Assembly: GCA_027492035.1 (NCBI GenBank) | Contig: JAOZFT010000041.1 | Span: 1 to 20,577, forward strand | DNA length: 20,577 nt | DNA from: Thermoproteota archaeon | Lineage (GTDB): Archaea > Korarchaeota > JAOZGF01 > JAOZFZ01 | Reading direction: 5' to 3' | Shown: positions 14,617 through 20,577 of the stretch, piece after piece | Numbering within the stretch: the stretch's first letter is position 1 | Layout: every line of letters starts with the position of its first letter | Made by a program: the position numbers and the translations under genes | The notes under the pieces: generated by a model | Seen by the model: only the letters and a program-made list of their open reading frames with translations | What the model was told of the DNA's origin: nothing | The model's database searches: none

Positions 14617-14711
14617 CTTTATAAACATTCCAAAAAGGTTAAGTTTGTTACTTCAATTGTTTATCTGAGGTTGGTTGGGAGGTTAAGTGTTACCTTAGTT
14701 TTTGGTGGTGA
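14617..14711 (+). promoter_or_regulatory. CARF gene promoter, leader repeats and ribosome site
   Basis: CTTTATAAAC (about 14617-14626) is a near-ideal archaeal TATA box. Downstream in the likely leader are two similar direct elements, GGTTAAGTTTGTTAC (14637-14651) and GGTTAAGTGTTAC (14681-14693), 44 bp apart. GGTGGTGA at 14704-14711 is a strong ribosome site five bases before ATG 14717. The repeats may bind a regulator; this is inference. Confidence 0.5.
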
Positions 14712-14716
14712 AAAGT

Positions 14717-15388
14717 ATGGATTTATCCCTTGCTGTAAAGAATATTGGGAAAGTTAAGGAGGTTAGTTTAACTGAATTAGAGGAAATGGCTGTAAGGGTT
14801 TCTAACGAATTGAAGAGAATGATTAAGGAGGAGTTGCTAGGTAAAGTGGAGGATTTCTATGCTGGTGCTGCTTTTCATTTAAGTTTAGAAATTTTTAGGA
14901 GACGTGTTGAGAGGGAACTTAACGTTTTATTTCCTGCAGGTGAACCTGACGCTGTAATTGCTACTTTAGGTTTCACTCCTCAACCTCTTATTTTGCTTCT
15001 ATATGCCTTGCATCCCCGTTACTTCTTTGTTTTAGCTTCCCACGAAACAGCCCCTGTTTCTAGCCACGTTCTCAAGTTTACTGACGAACTTGGTTGGGAA
15101 AGTTTTCGTTACCAAGTTTTCACTGTTAAAAAGGATGACCCTGTCAGTATTGAAGAAGAAGCAGGGAAAGCTTTAAAACTTCTTCTTGAAGAAAAGGAAA
15201 CAGTTAATGGTGTTTGTGTAGATATTACAGGTGGAACAAAACTTATGAGTGCAAAAACAGCTGTTTATGTTTACAACAACTTAAGAAATGCTGGTGTCCC
15301 CGTTTATTTGACTTATGTAGCTTCCAACCAAATTTCTCGGACTATCTCTGAACCTGGAAGTGAAAAACTGGTTGTTATGCCCCTTTAA
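14717..15388 (+). CDS. Stand-alone CARF-domain protein (cyclic oligoadenylate sensor)
   Basis: 223 residues from ATG 14717; the frame is open from TTG 14702, but GGTGGTGA overlaps those codons and fits ATG 14717. Residues 1-75 are helical. A Rossmann-like CARF domain follows, with the two ligand loops visible: ATLGFTPQPLILLLYAL (82-98, G-x-T-P-x-P) and VCVDITGGTKLMSAKTAVYV (166-185, D-x-T-G-G-T-K). This pair is typical of CRISPR-associated CARF proteins (Card1/Can2 and relatives) that sense cyclic oligoadenylates made by type III systems. The protein ends right after the fold: there is no HEPN, PD-(D/E)XK or helix-turn-helix domain. No cas gene or CRISPR array is in the window. It could be a ring nuclease, a decoy sensor, or a regulator through its N-terminal helices. 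Confidence 0.75.
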   Translation: MDLSLAVKNIGKVKEVSLTELEEMAVRVSNELKRMIKEELLGKVEDFYAGAAFHLSLEIFRRRVERELNVLFPAGEPDAVIATLGFTPQPLILLLYALHPRYFFVLASHETAPVSSHVLKFTDELGWESFRYQVFTVKKDDPVSIEEEAGKALKLLLEEKETVNGVCVDITGGTKLMSAKTAVYVYNNLRNAGVPVYLTYVASNQISRTISEPGSEKLVVMPL

Positions 15389-15998
15389 ATCCTTCAATCC
15401 TTTTAGAGAGAAAGAGTCATAGAAGAAACTTAAAGCCTTCCATAGAGAATCAGCAACTTCAGAAAATATTGTAGGTCCTAGAGCCTAAGCTACACCAAAA
15501 CCCTTTTAATATTTATTGGGTTAGAGAGGCCTAATTTTTCATGTATATGTTTAAATACAATATAAATATGAAATACCCAAACACATCAACATTAGGAAAG
15601 CAAAAGAAAAAGCTAACTCACTCAAAACCTTTATGAAAGCCCTAGAAGACCCCTAAGAAACACAGCTAAAAAATATCCACCTTCATGCTTCTGCAAAACA
15701 CACTTTAAATGTGGAAGCTCCCCCACCACATATACTTAAGTTTAATTATCAATCGAAAACTTAGCAGAACAGGAAAATGAAAAATTTATAAAGCGATATG
15801 CATGTCTATTTTTATCCTTTAATTATTCCTTTAAAGTGAGTGTGATGCCTTACCAATCCCAGTCTCACTAAACAAATTAATCTACCTGGCCAGTTTACTC
15901 CATAACTTATACCCATGCCTTTTCCCCTCTAAAACCTTTAAACTTTCCAGGTTAAACGCTTTTCCCAAAACTTTTTTTAAACATAGAGAGGTGGTGAC
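15389..15998. other. Gap between CARF and HAD genes, with possible minus-strand relic
   Basis: 610 bp without an intact gene. On the minus strand at about 15740-15560 a text reads YVVGELPHLKCVLQKHEGG, YFLAVFLRGLLG and, shifted by one frame, SRAFIKVLSELAFSF; this may be a decayed gene. On the plus strand at about 15593-15658 a frame reads RKAKEKANSLKTFMKALED. Neither can be named, and at most one is real. The last 30 bases hold the promoter (TTTTTTAAACA) and ribosome site (GAGGTGGTGA) of the HAD gene. Confidence 0.3.
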
Positions 15999-16611
15999 AT
16001 GGATAAAATAGTTGTGTTTGACATGGAAAGCGTCTTAATAAATGGTGAGTATCTTTCCATGCCTTGCTGAAGCAGTGAACCCTGAACTAAAAAGTAAAAT
16101 AGAAGTAACAACAGAACTTGCTTTACAGGGGAAAATAGACTGGGTTACTGGGTTAAAGAAAAGGATTAATCTGCTTAAAAACATTGTCGATAAGGACTTA
16201 GCATTAAAAGTTGCATCTAAATTAACCTATGTTAAAGGAGCCAAGAAAACCTTGAAAAAATTGAAGAAAAGAGGATACCACCTAGTTGTGATAACAGGGG
16301 GTTTCGATATCGTAGCGAAAAGACTTGAAAAGGAATTTAAGATAGAGGTGATATGTAACGAATTAGTTTTTGACGGAAACAAACTTGTCGATGTCAAAAT
16401 AAAAGTTGCAGATAAATCACTGGTTTTCAAGGAAAGATTTCACTCTGCACCCTACGCGGTAATCGGGGATGGAGCTAACGACTTAAACTTAATGAAAGAG
16501 GCAAAGTTAAAGATAGGTTACAACCCGAAACACATAGTTAAACAATACCTTGAAAAAAACAACGGAAAAATAATTTATAACCTGGAAGACTTGTTAAAGA
16601 TATTAAAATAA
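15999..16611 (+). pseudogene. HAD-family phosphatase (SerB-like) broken by one frameshift
   Basis: The natural start is ATG 15999, five bases or fewer after a near-perfect GAGGTGGTGA. It encodes MDKIVVFDMESVLINGEYL, HAD motif I (usually DxD; here D8-M-E10), but that frame stops at TGA 16068-16070. A second frame, open from ATG 16042 to TAA 16611, carries the rest: PCLAEAV, a helical cap, motif II VVITGGFD, motif III Lys region and motif IV IGDGANDLNLM. Removing one T from CTTTCC near 16054 joins the two as GEYLPCLAEA. The joined protein has about 204 residues, like phosphoserine phosphatase-type HADs. If translated only from 16042, it lacks the nucleophile and would be inactive. A recent mutation, a sequencing error or programmed shifting are the options. 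Confidence 0.75.
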
Positions 16612-16858
16612 ACCGTTAAACCCCTAAAATTCAGAGCCCCTACCTGAAAAACGGTATTGTTTAACTATGTTTATTTTAATTCTTTTTTACAGAGCAACTC
16701 TAAAATTTTTTGGTAGTTTCCCACTTGCACCCAGACTAAGCCCCTACCCTTTCTCCAGTACTACCATAATAGGTTTTACTATACAAATAGCTCTAACATA
16801 TGTGTGAAGACTTCCCAGGAAACCTCTAGAAACATTAACAGAAACCTGTAGAAAAAAG

Positions 16859-17258
16859 TTATAGCAGCGTTGCCATGAATACATCTATCATCGGGGTTTC
16901 TGGTGATGCTGGGTTAAGTATGAGTTTCCTTGTTTTTGGATCTACCACTAGGTCCAATACCTCTAAAACCACTTGTCCTATAAGGGGGCTGTGAACCCTT
17001 CTCTCCACCTATAACATCAAAGGTTCCTTCACGTCCAAGAATCTCTACTGCCGCAGCTCTATAAACCAGCTTCATCTCTACCTTGTTGTTCGCATATCTC
17101 ACTTTTACTTCGAGAGCCTTTCTTAGCTCCAACTTGTCCACTTTATCTTAGGGTAGCACTGCTGTTGTAGCTCCTGTATCAATAAGGGCATCTGTTTCTA
17201 TGGATTTGGTTGGCTTGAACACGTTTGTGATTTTGACTTTCCCAATCACCTCCCCCAT
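16859..17258 (-). pseudogene. Retroviral-type (clan AA) aspartic protease relic
   Basis: ATG 17258 follows AAGGAGGA and starts MGEVIGKVKITNVFKPTKS, then the active site ALIDTGATTAVLP. An in-frame TAA at 17148-17150 interrupts, where AAA/AAG (Lys) would be expected before DKVDKLELRKALEV. The frame then reads on through VEILGREGTFDVIG and GSQP, until a run of five C residues (plus-strand GGGGG, 16984-16988) shifts it. With one base fewer it continues PLIGQVVLEVLDLVVDP, KTRKLILNP to a stop at 16859. These are the flap and C-terminal features of bacterial/archaeal RVP-like proteases of about 110-130 residues, which act as dimers through the D-T-G motif. Two lesions mean it is probably dead. The gap 16612-16858 shows nothing more than a T-rich stretch. 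Confidence 0.8.
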
Positions 17259-17417
17259 CTTTGTTTCCTCCTTCTTAAAGCCACGTTATTTAAAATAAAG
17301 CCCCTTCTTAAATTCTTTTTCAATGTCACTAATGTTTTCGGTGATGCAAAGTCGTGCTAAAGCCGTGGCTCAGGTAAGTGTAAGTGATTGCATACGTCGA
17401 GTATTTTTGGGCAGTGA

Positions 17418-17693
17418 TTTATTTATTGCGAAACTTCAAGGGCAACGTTTACTGAATTAAGTCGTCATTATCCTACAAAATTTGTAGCAACATATGATTC
17501 AAGAGTTGGTGATGCGACAGTGGTAATTGCAAAGGCATTTGCCAGTCCATATCTGATAGAAAGAATTGAGAAAGAGGGGAGAGAAGGGTTAATAAAAAGA
17601 ATTATACATCTTGGTTCTGACTATTACAAAATAACAGAGAAAGGCCGAGAAATTATTATTCCTCTTCTCGAGAAGAAGAGAAGCGTTATATGA
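17418..17693 (+). CDS. Winged-helix-like small protein, start uncertain
   Basis: A frame open from 17418 to TGA 17691-17693 (91 codons) contains no ATG. It reads ATFTELSRHYPTKFVATYD, then AKAFASPYLIERIEKEGR and EGLIKRIIHLGSDYYKITEK, GREIIIPLLEK. The second half has the wing signature of MarR/PadR/ArsR-type winged helices (G-L-I-K-R, Y-Y-K-I-T-E-K-G-R-E). The best start is GTG 17520, seven bases after GGTGAT (17508-17513), giving 58 codons that lack the first helix. The upstream 34 codons still look like protein (T-E-L-S-R), so a larger gene may have lost its start. It is either a truncated regulator or a relic. The gap 17281-17417 holds the aspartic protease promoter only. Confidence 0.45.
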   Translation, partial: FIYCETSRATFTELSRHYPTKFVATYDSRVGDATVVIAKAFASPYLIERIEKEGREGLIKRIIHLGSDYYKITEKGREIIIPLLEKKRSVI

Positions 17694-17788
17694 ACTACAA
17701 CAAATGCAGCATAACTCTAATTAAAATGCGTTCAAGGAATAACTGTGTAATAATGTTTAAAGTTAACTAAATTCCTTCTTTAAATCCC

Positions 17789-18553
17789 TTAAAGTAGACT
17801 TGTTTCTATGAGTTTCTCTATTTCTCCTTTTACTTTCTTGAATGAAGGTAAATTTGTAACTAGAGGTTTTAGTTCTGTCCCCCACTTGATTTTTACATCT
17901 TCTAAGCACATTAAAAACCTTTTTTCATCGAATTTCAGGTTGTAATACCCCAGTTTTTTCTCCACTATGCTTTTCTTGGCTTTTACTCCTTTCCTTAACA
18001 GGAACCAAAGGTCGTACATGTCTCTTGCCCTTGATCTTCTAACCATTGCTCTAATTTTCTCTGCTAAAATTTCCTCTAGGTGCATCACAGGTAGAAAATA
18101 GGGTCTTAAATCAGGGTAAACAGGGATTACCTCTATAACTTTAGGCTCTAAAAGTAAGTCTTTCCTTAAACTGATTTCCATCCTTAAATTTGAAATGGTT
18201 TTTTCAGTTCCATCATATAAAGGCCCCTTAACCTTTAAAGTGATGTTTTTGGAGTGTCTTTTCTCTTCTACCTTGAACAGTTCACATGGGAAACCGAAGT
18301 TTGTTATGTCTCTGGAAACCTTTTCAATAGATTCCCTGATTTCATTGATGGTTAATGTGAAGTCAAGGCCTATACTGAATCTGTTCAACCCAAATATTTT
18401 TTGCAAAGCTGTTCCACCCTTAAAAACCAGTCCTCTCTTAATTCTTTGCGATAAAAACAAAAGTAGGATATGTTGCAGGTAATCCTTTTCTGTTTGCCAA
18501 ACATTGAAACCGGTAACTTTTGTCAGTTCCGTAAGTTCAACTTTACTCAGCAC
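17789..18553 (-). CDS. abiEii: AbiEii-type nucleotidyltransferase toxin
   Basis: 254 residues, COG2253/DUF1814 family, the toxin half of the AbiE type IV toxin-antitoxin system used in phage abortive infection. Seen: FKGGTALQKIF (44-54, the G-G-T/S nucleotide loop), RFSIGLDFTL (58-67), and the C-terminal HLEEILAEKIRAMVRR with RARDMYDLWFLL, the two later motifs. In relatives the second motif is S-E-D-L/I-D; here it is S60-I-G62-L-D64, so one of the two metal-binding aspartates is missing. This may make the enzyme inactive. GTG 18553 overlaps the antitoxin stop by one base (TAGTG), so translation is coupled. Length is near the family norm, with no truncation. Co-transcribed with abiEi. Confidence 0.83.
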   Translation of the reverse strand: MLSKVELTELTKVTGFNVWQTEKDYLQHILLLFLSQRIKRGLVFKGGTALQKIFGLNRFSIGLDFTLTINEIRESIEKVSRDITNFGFPCELFKVEEKRHSKNITLKVKGPLYDGTEKTISNLRMEISLRKDLLLEPKVIEVIPVYPDLRPYFLPVMHLEEILAEKIRAMVRRSRARDMYDLWFLLRKGVKAKKSIVEKKLGYYNLKFDEKRFLMCLEDVKIKWGTELKPLVTNLPSFKKVKGEIEKLIETSLL

Positions 18554-19266
18554 TACTCCAGCACCTCATTAATTATTAGTTTCCATTTTCTGTTTTTAAC
18601 CCCTGTTGAAGGGGAGAATGGGTTTAGTTTCACAAAATTCCCCGTTAAACCTTTTTTAGTGCGGGTGGAGATATCTACGCCTTTCAACTCTAATAGATAA
18701 CCTAGTCTTTTCAGTAAGGCGTCTGACCTCATCCTTAATGCATAATTTAAAGTTTTATCTAGATCCAGATTTGAATGGGTTAAAGCAAAAAATGTTTCTT
18801 GGATAGGGCAATATTTCGGTAGATATAAGCTGTCAATGATTGCTTTTTCCACTTCTGCGACAAACAGAAACTTATTGTTTAAAATTTCCCTTTTAAACCC
18901 GAAAAATCTATGCTTTTGAAACTTTACAAACTTTATGGAGGTGTTGTTGCAGCGAATTTCCTTTCTCTGCTTTAATGAAACCACAAAATAGGTGTTAGGT
19001 ATTTGTGTTGTTAACTTATGGTAGCTGAGAGCAGAAAGAAACGAAATGTAAGAGGGAAAAACCACGTTAGATGCAACTAAAAAGGGGTTAGACTCGATGA
19101 AATACTTGCCCTTTTCTAATCTAAACAATAAACCCTTCTTAACTAAACGGTTTATAAAAACCTTTGTATATCCTTCACTCTTATTCAAAATTTTAACGAG
19201 ATCAGGAAATTCAAAAACAGCTCTCCTAGAGTTACGCAGGACACTTAGAAACTTATAACTTTTCAT
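18553..19266 (-). CDS. abiEi: AbiEi-type antitoxin / transcriptional regulator
   Basis: 237 residues. The N-terminal 60 residues form a winged helix (FEFPDLVKILNKSEGYTKVF, INRLVKKGLLFRLEKGKYFI), the DNA-binding part known from AbiEi. Then come VVFPSYISFLSALSYHKLTT and, near 150, FVAEVEKAIIDSLYLP, hallmarks of COG5340/AbiEi proteins, and a C-terminal domain that counteracts the toxin. It lies directly upstream of abiEii with a one-base overlap. ATG 19266 is about 22 bases from a TATA-like AATATAAAAA, so a leaderless transcript is likely. Family members repress their own operon by binding inverted repeats; a perfect one lies at 19299-19316. Confidence 0.82.
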   Translation of the reverse strand: MKSYKFLSVLRNSRRAVFEFPDLVKILNKSEGYTKVFINRLVKKGLLFRLEKGKYFIESNPFLVASNVVFPSYISFLSALSYHKLTTQIPNTYFVVSLKQRKEIRCNNTSIKFVKFQKHRFFGFKREILNNKFLFVAEVEKAIIDSLYLPKYCPIQETFFALTHSNLDLDKTLNYALRMRSDALLKRLGYLLELKGVDISTRTKKGLTGNFVKLNPFSPSTGVKNRKWKLIINEVLE

Positions 19267-19298
19267 GAATGAACCTATTGTGTTTTTATATTATTAAA

Positions 19299-19316
19299 GT
19301 TATCTTTTTTGATAAC
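19299..19316 (-). promoter_or_regulatory. Inverted repeat, likely AbiEi operator
   Basis: GTTATC-TTTTTT-GATAAC is a perfect 6-base inverted repeat with a 6-base spacer, just upstream of the abiEi TATA box (19283-19292, minus strand). Its placement suits negative autoregulation. A T-tract hairpin terminator for plus-strand transcription is unlikely because no gene reads into it. Confidence 0.55.
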
Positions 19317-19387
19317 CATAAATCTACAAATGAACTTTTGAAAATATTATGAGAAACCAAATTTAGGGCTTAGAAATTGGTAAGCAA

Positions 19388-20130
19388 TTACGGTTTTTCA
19401 GACTCTCTTTCAAACCCAAATTCCTCTGCAGCCCTCAACAACCATTCAGCCCTTTTCCACCTTAATTGTTCAACGTTCAAGGGGACGTGACCCTGGATAT
19501 TGAGTCGTCTAGTAAACTGTTTGACCCCCTACTTCACCAATGAAGCAGGAAACAACTTCATCCCTGCCAAGCCCCCTATTTCTCTGTATAAAAATGCATA
19601 GGTCGCGCACTATGAAGGCTCATGCCCCCTCTAAAACCCTTCCTCGCTCCGCAATCCAGCTTAAATCAAAGTGAAGAGACACAGGTCTTACAGCCCCAGT
19701 TTTCTTTTTACCATGGATTAAAGGGGTTTCAGCTTTAACTTTCCACTTAATCTTAGATAAAACTTCATAGTAAAGGTTAACATCTATTTTAATAGAGGGT
19801 TTAGCCTCTATTTCCTCTACACATAAATTAGTACTGGTTATGAGCAGTAAACCTATGCCTTCCCCCTGACAAACCTCTTTAACATATCCTTGTAACTCAG
19901 GGTTTGAAAGATACTTGTCTCTCCATGTGCCAAAAAAATCTAGAGAAGAAGGTAATAATAAAGTGGAAGGAAATAGGGGCTGTGTAAATAAAGGGTTTCG
20001 AGGTGCTGTTTAGTAATAGTTGAAGCAAATCTAATAAATCTGGCTCTTTTAAGCTTAATTAATCCTTGTAAAGGATTTGTGCTTGCCGATCCAGGCTTAA
20101 ATAGAAATTTTTCTTTTTATTCTCCCTCAT
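19388..20130 (-). pseudogene. Decayed gene of about 247 codons, unidentified
   Basis: ATG 20130 starts MRENKKKNFYLSLDRQAQI; a TAA interrupts after LYKD, then LKEPDLLDLLQLLLNSTSKP. After a shift near 19965 the text runs for over 115 codons without a stop: SSLDFFGTWRDKYLSNPEL, GYVKEVCQGEGIGLLLITST, YYEVLSKIKWKVKAETPLIH, RPVSLHFDLSWIAERGRVLE. A TGA at 19620-19622 follows, then FIVRDLCIFIQRNRGLGRDE, a shift in a G-run near 19525, and NIQGHVPLNVEQLRWKRAEW to TAA 19388. Two stops and two shifts separate coherent parts. I do not recognise the family. It starts seven bases after the stop of the relic upstream, so the two were probably an operon. Confidence 0.6.
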
Positions 20131-20137
20131 GTTGGTC

Positions 20138-20304
20138 TCACCCAAACTTCCTTTCAAGCCATTCAAATTTCCCCTTAAAATCATAGAACTCCTTAACATT
20201 CTTAATGTCTAGAAGAGTTATCTTATCTTTAAGTTTATGTAGTTCACCGAGAAACCAGCCTTATAAACGCTTACTTCAAACGGAACAAGGAGCAGAGTTT
20301 CTCT
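20138..20304 (-). pseudogene. Relic upstream of the decayed 247-codon gene
   Basis: Two frames join: RETLLLVPFEVSVYKAGF (from 20304), then, after a shift near 20255, GELHKLKDKITLLDIKNVKE and FYDFKGKFEWLERKFG to TGA 20138. The C-terminal part is clearly protein-like. The 5' part of the gene is not readable: 20305-20486 shows only stop-rich sequence on this strand in the relevant frames. Family unknown. Confidence 0.45.
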
Positions 20305-20486
20305 CTAACAGGCCATCAAGGCATCTAAACTCCACCAGCTGAAAAACCATGTCACCTTAAATAACAACCACATAATCTTTCTTTTATCCATTCTTCCTTT
20401 CAGAAAAACACCCTGAAGAATAGCTCCTCTCCACTTTAAAGCTGAAAAAGCACAGGTCTGTAAAGGTAAAAACAAGTTTTGCCTAT

Positions 20487-20577
20487 TTACGTCTTCATGG
20501 GCCATGTCCTCTTTACATGTGTCCTGTCAAAGTCTCTGTCCTCAGTAGCTATTACTTGTACACCATTATTGTCTATC
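20487..20577 (-). CDS. 3' end of a PIN-like domain gene (partial at window edge)
   Basis: A minus-strand frame enters from the right edge and ends at TAA 20487-20489 with about 29 codons: IDNNGVQVIATEDRDFDRTH and VKRTWPMKT. The pattern G-x-x-V-I-A-T-E-D-x-D-F-D is the last strand and acidic cluster of PIN-domain nucleases. Most of the gene is outside the window, so whether it is intact and has an antitoxin cannot be judged. Confidence 0.55.
   Translation of the reverse strand, partial: IDNNGVQVIATEDRDFDRTHVKRTWPMKT

Noticed and set aside
14592-14670. Possible C/D box small RNA (ATGATGT ... CTGA)
   Set aside because: The C box lacks the last consensus base and no internal D'/C' pair is evident.
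20305-20505. 66-codon minus-strand frame rich in Trp and Leu
   Set aside because: No ribosome site or family pattern. It overlaps the PIN-like C-terminus in another frame, and that reading is far more protein-like.
1-20577. CRISPR array near the CARF gene
   Set aside because: No series of regularly spaced repeats was found anywhere in the window. The two GGTTAAGT elements are only two imperfect copies.

Overview
The window looks like a piece of an archaeal chromosome, probably from a thermophilic member of the TACK branch; that placement is inference. The DNA is AT-rich. Start sites carry GGTG/GAGGTG Shine-Dalgarno sequences or sit about 25 bases from AT-rich TATA boxes, as in leaderless archaeal transcripts. 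GTG and TTG starts are common, and one gene (UPF0282/COG2248) belongs to an archaeal family. No rRNA, tRNA, CRISPR array or insertion sequence was found.

Layout. 1-915: a toxin-antitoxin cluster, antitoxin (partial), DUF3368-like PIN toxin, second antitoxin, with a 60-base identical repeat in the two antitoxins. 1058-2122: UPF0282 metallo-hydrolase. 2404-3246 (-): metal-dependent amidohydrolase. 3247-3780: decayed membrane protein. 3830-4525 (-): HhH-GPD-like protein. 4542-5424 (-): a run of broken reading frames including a HEPN tail. 5417-6742 (-): AAA ATPase/DUF4143 protein with two near-identical palindromes around its promoter. 6858-7607 (+): relics, including dCTP deaminase. 7614-8561 (-): AlkA-type DNA glycosylase. 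8600-9260: relics. 9525-10204: intact VapBC. 10358-11350: Old Yellow Enzyme-type oxidoreductase. 11392-12378: relics, a thioredoxin-like ORF and a broken VapBC. 12642-14066 (-): pyruvate kinase. 14717-15388: a stand-alone CARF-domain protein with no CRISPR locus in view. 15999-16611: HAD phosphatase broken by one frameshift. 16859-17258 (-): retroviral-type aspartic protease with one stop and one frameshift. 17418-17693: winged-helix-like frame without a normal start. 17789-19266 (-): AbiEi/AbiEii toxin-antitoxin pair. 19388-20304 (-): two more decayed genes. 20487-20577 (-): the 3' end of a PIN-domain gene.

How it fits together. The housekeeping genes (pyruvate kinase, OYE, amidohydrolase, two HhH repair-type proteins, UPF0282) stand alone and are intact. 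Between them lies defence and addiction material (two PIN modules, a broken VapBC, AbiE, a HEPN relic, a DUF4143 ATPase, an orphan CARF protein) and many broken genes. About a dozen relics can be read by joining frames across single-base shifts or in-frame stops. This looks like an accessory region in which modules arrive and decay. Because several frameshifts fall in or near short homopolymers, assembly error has to be excluded for the one-lesion cases, above all the HAD phosphatase.
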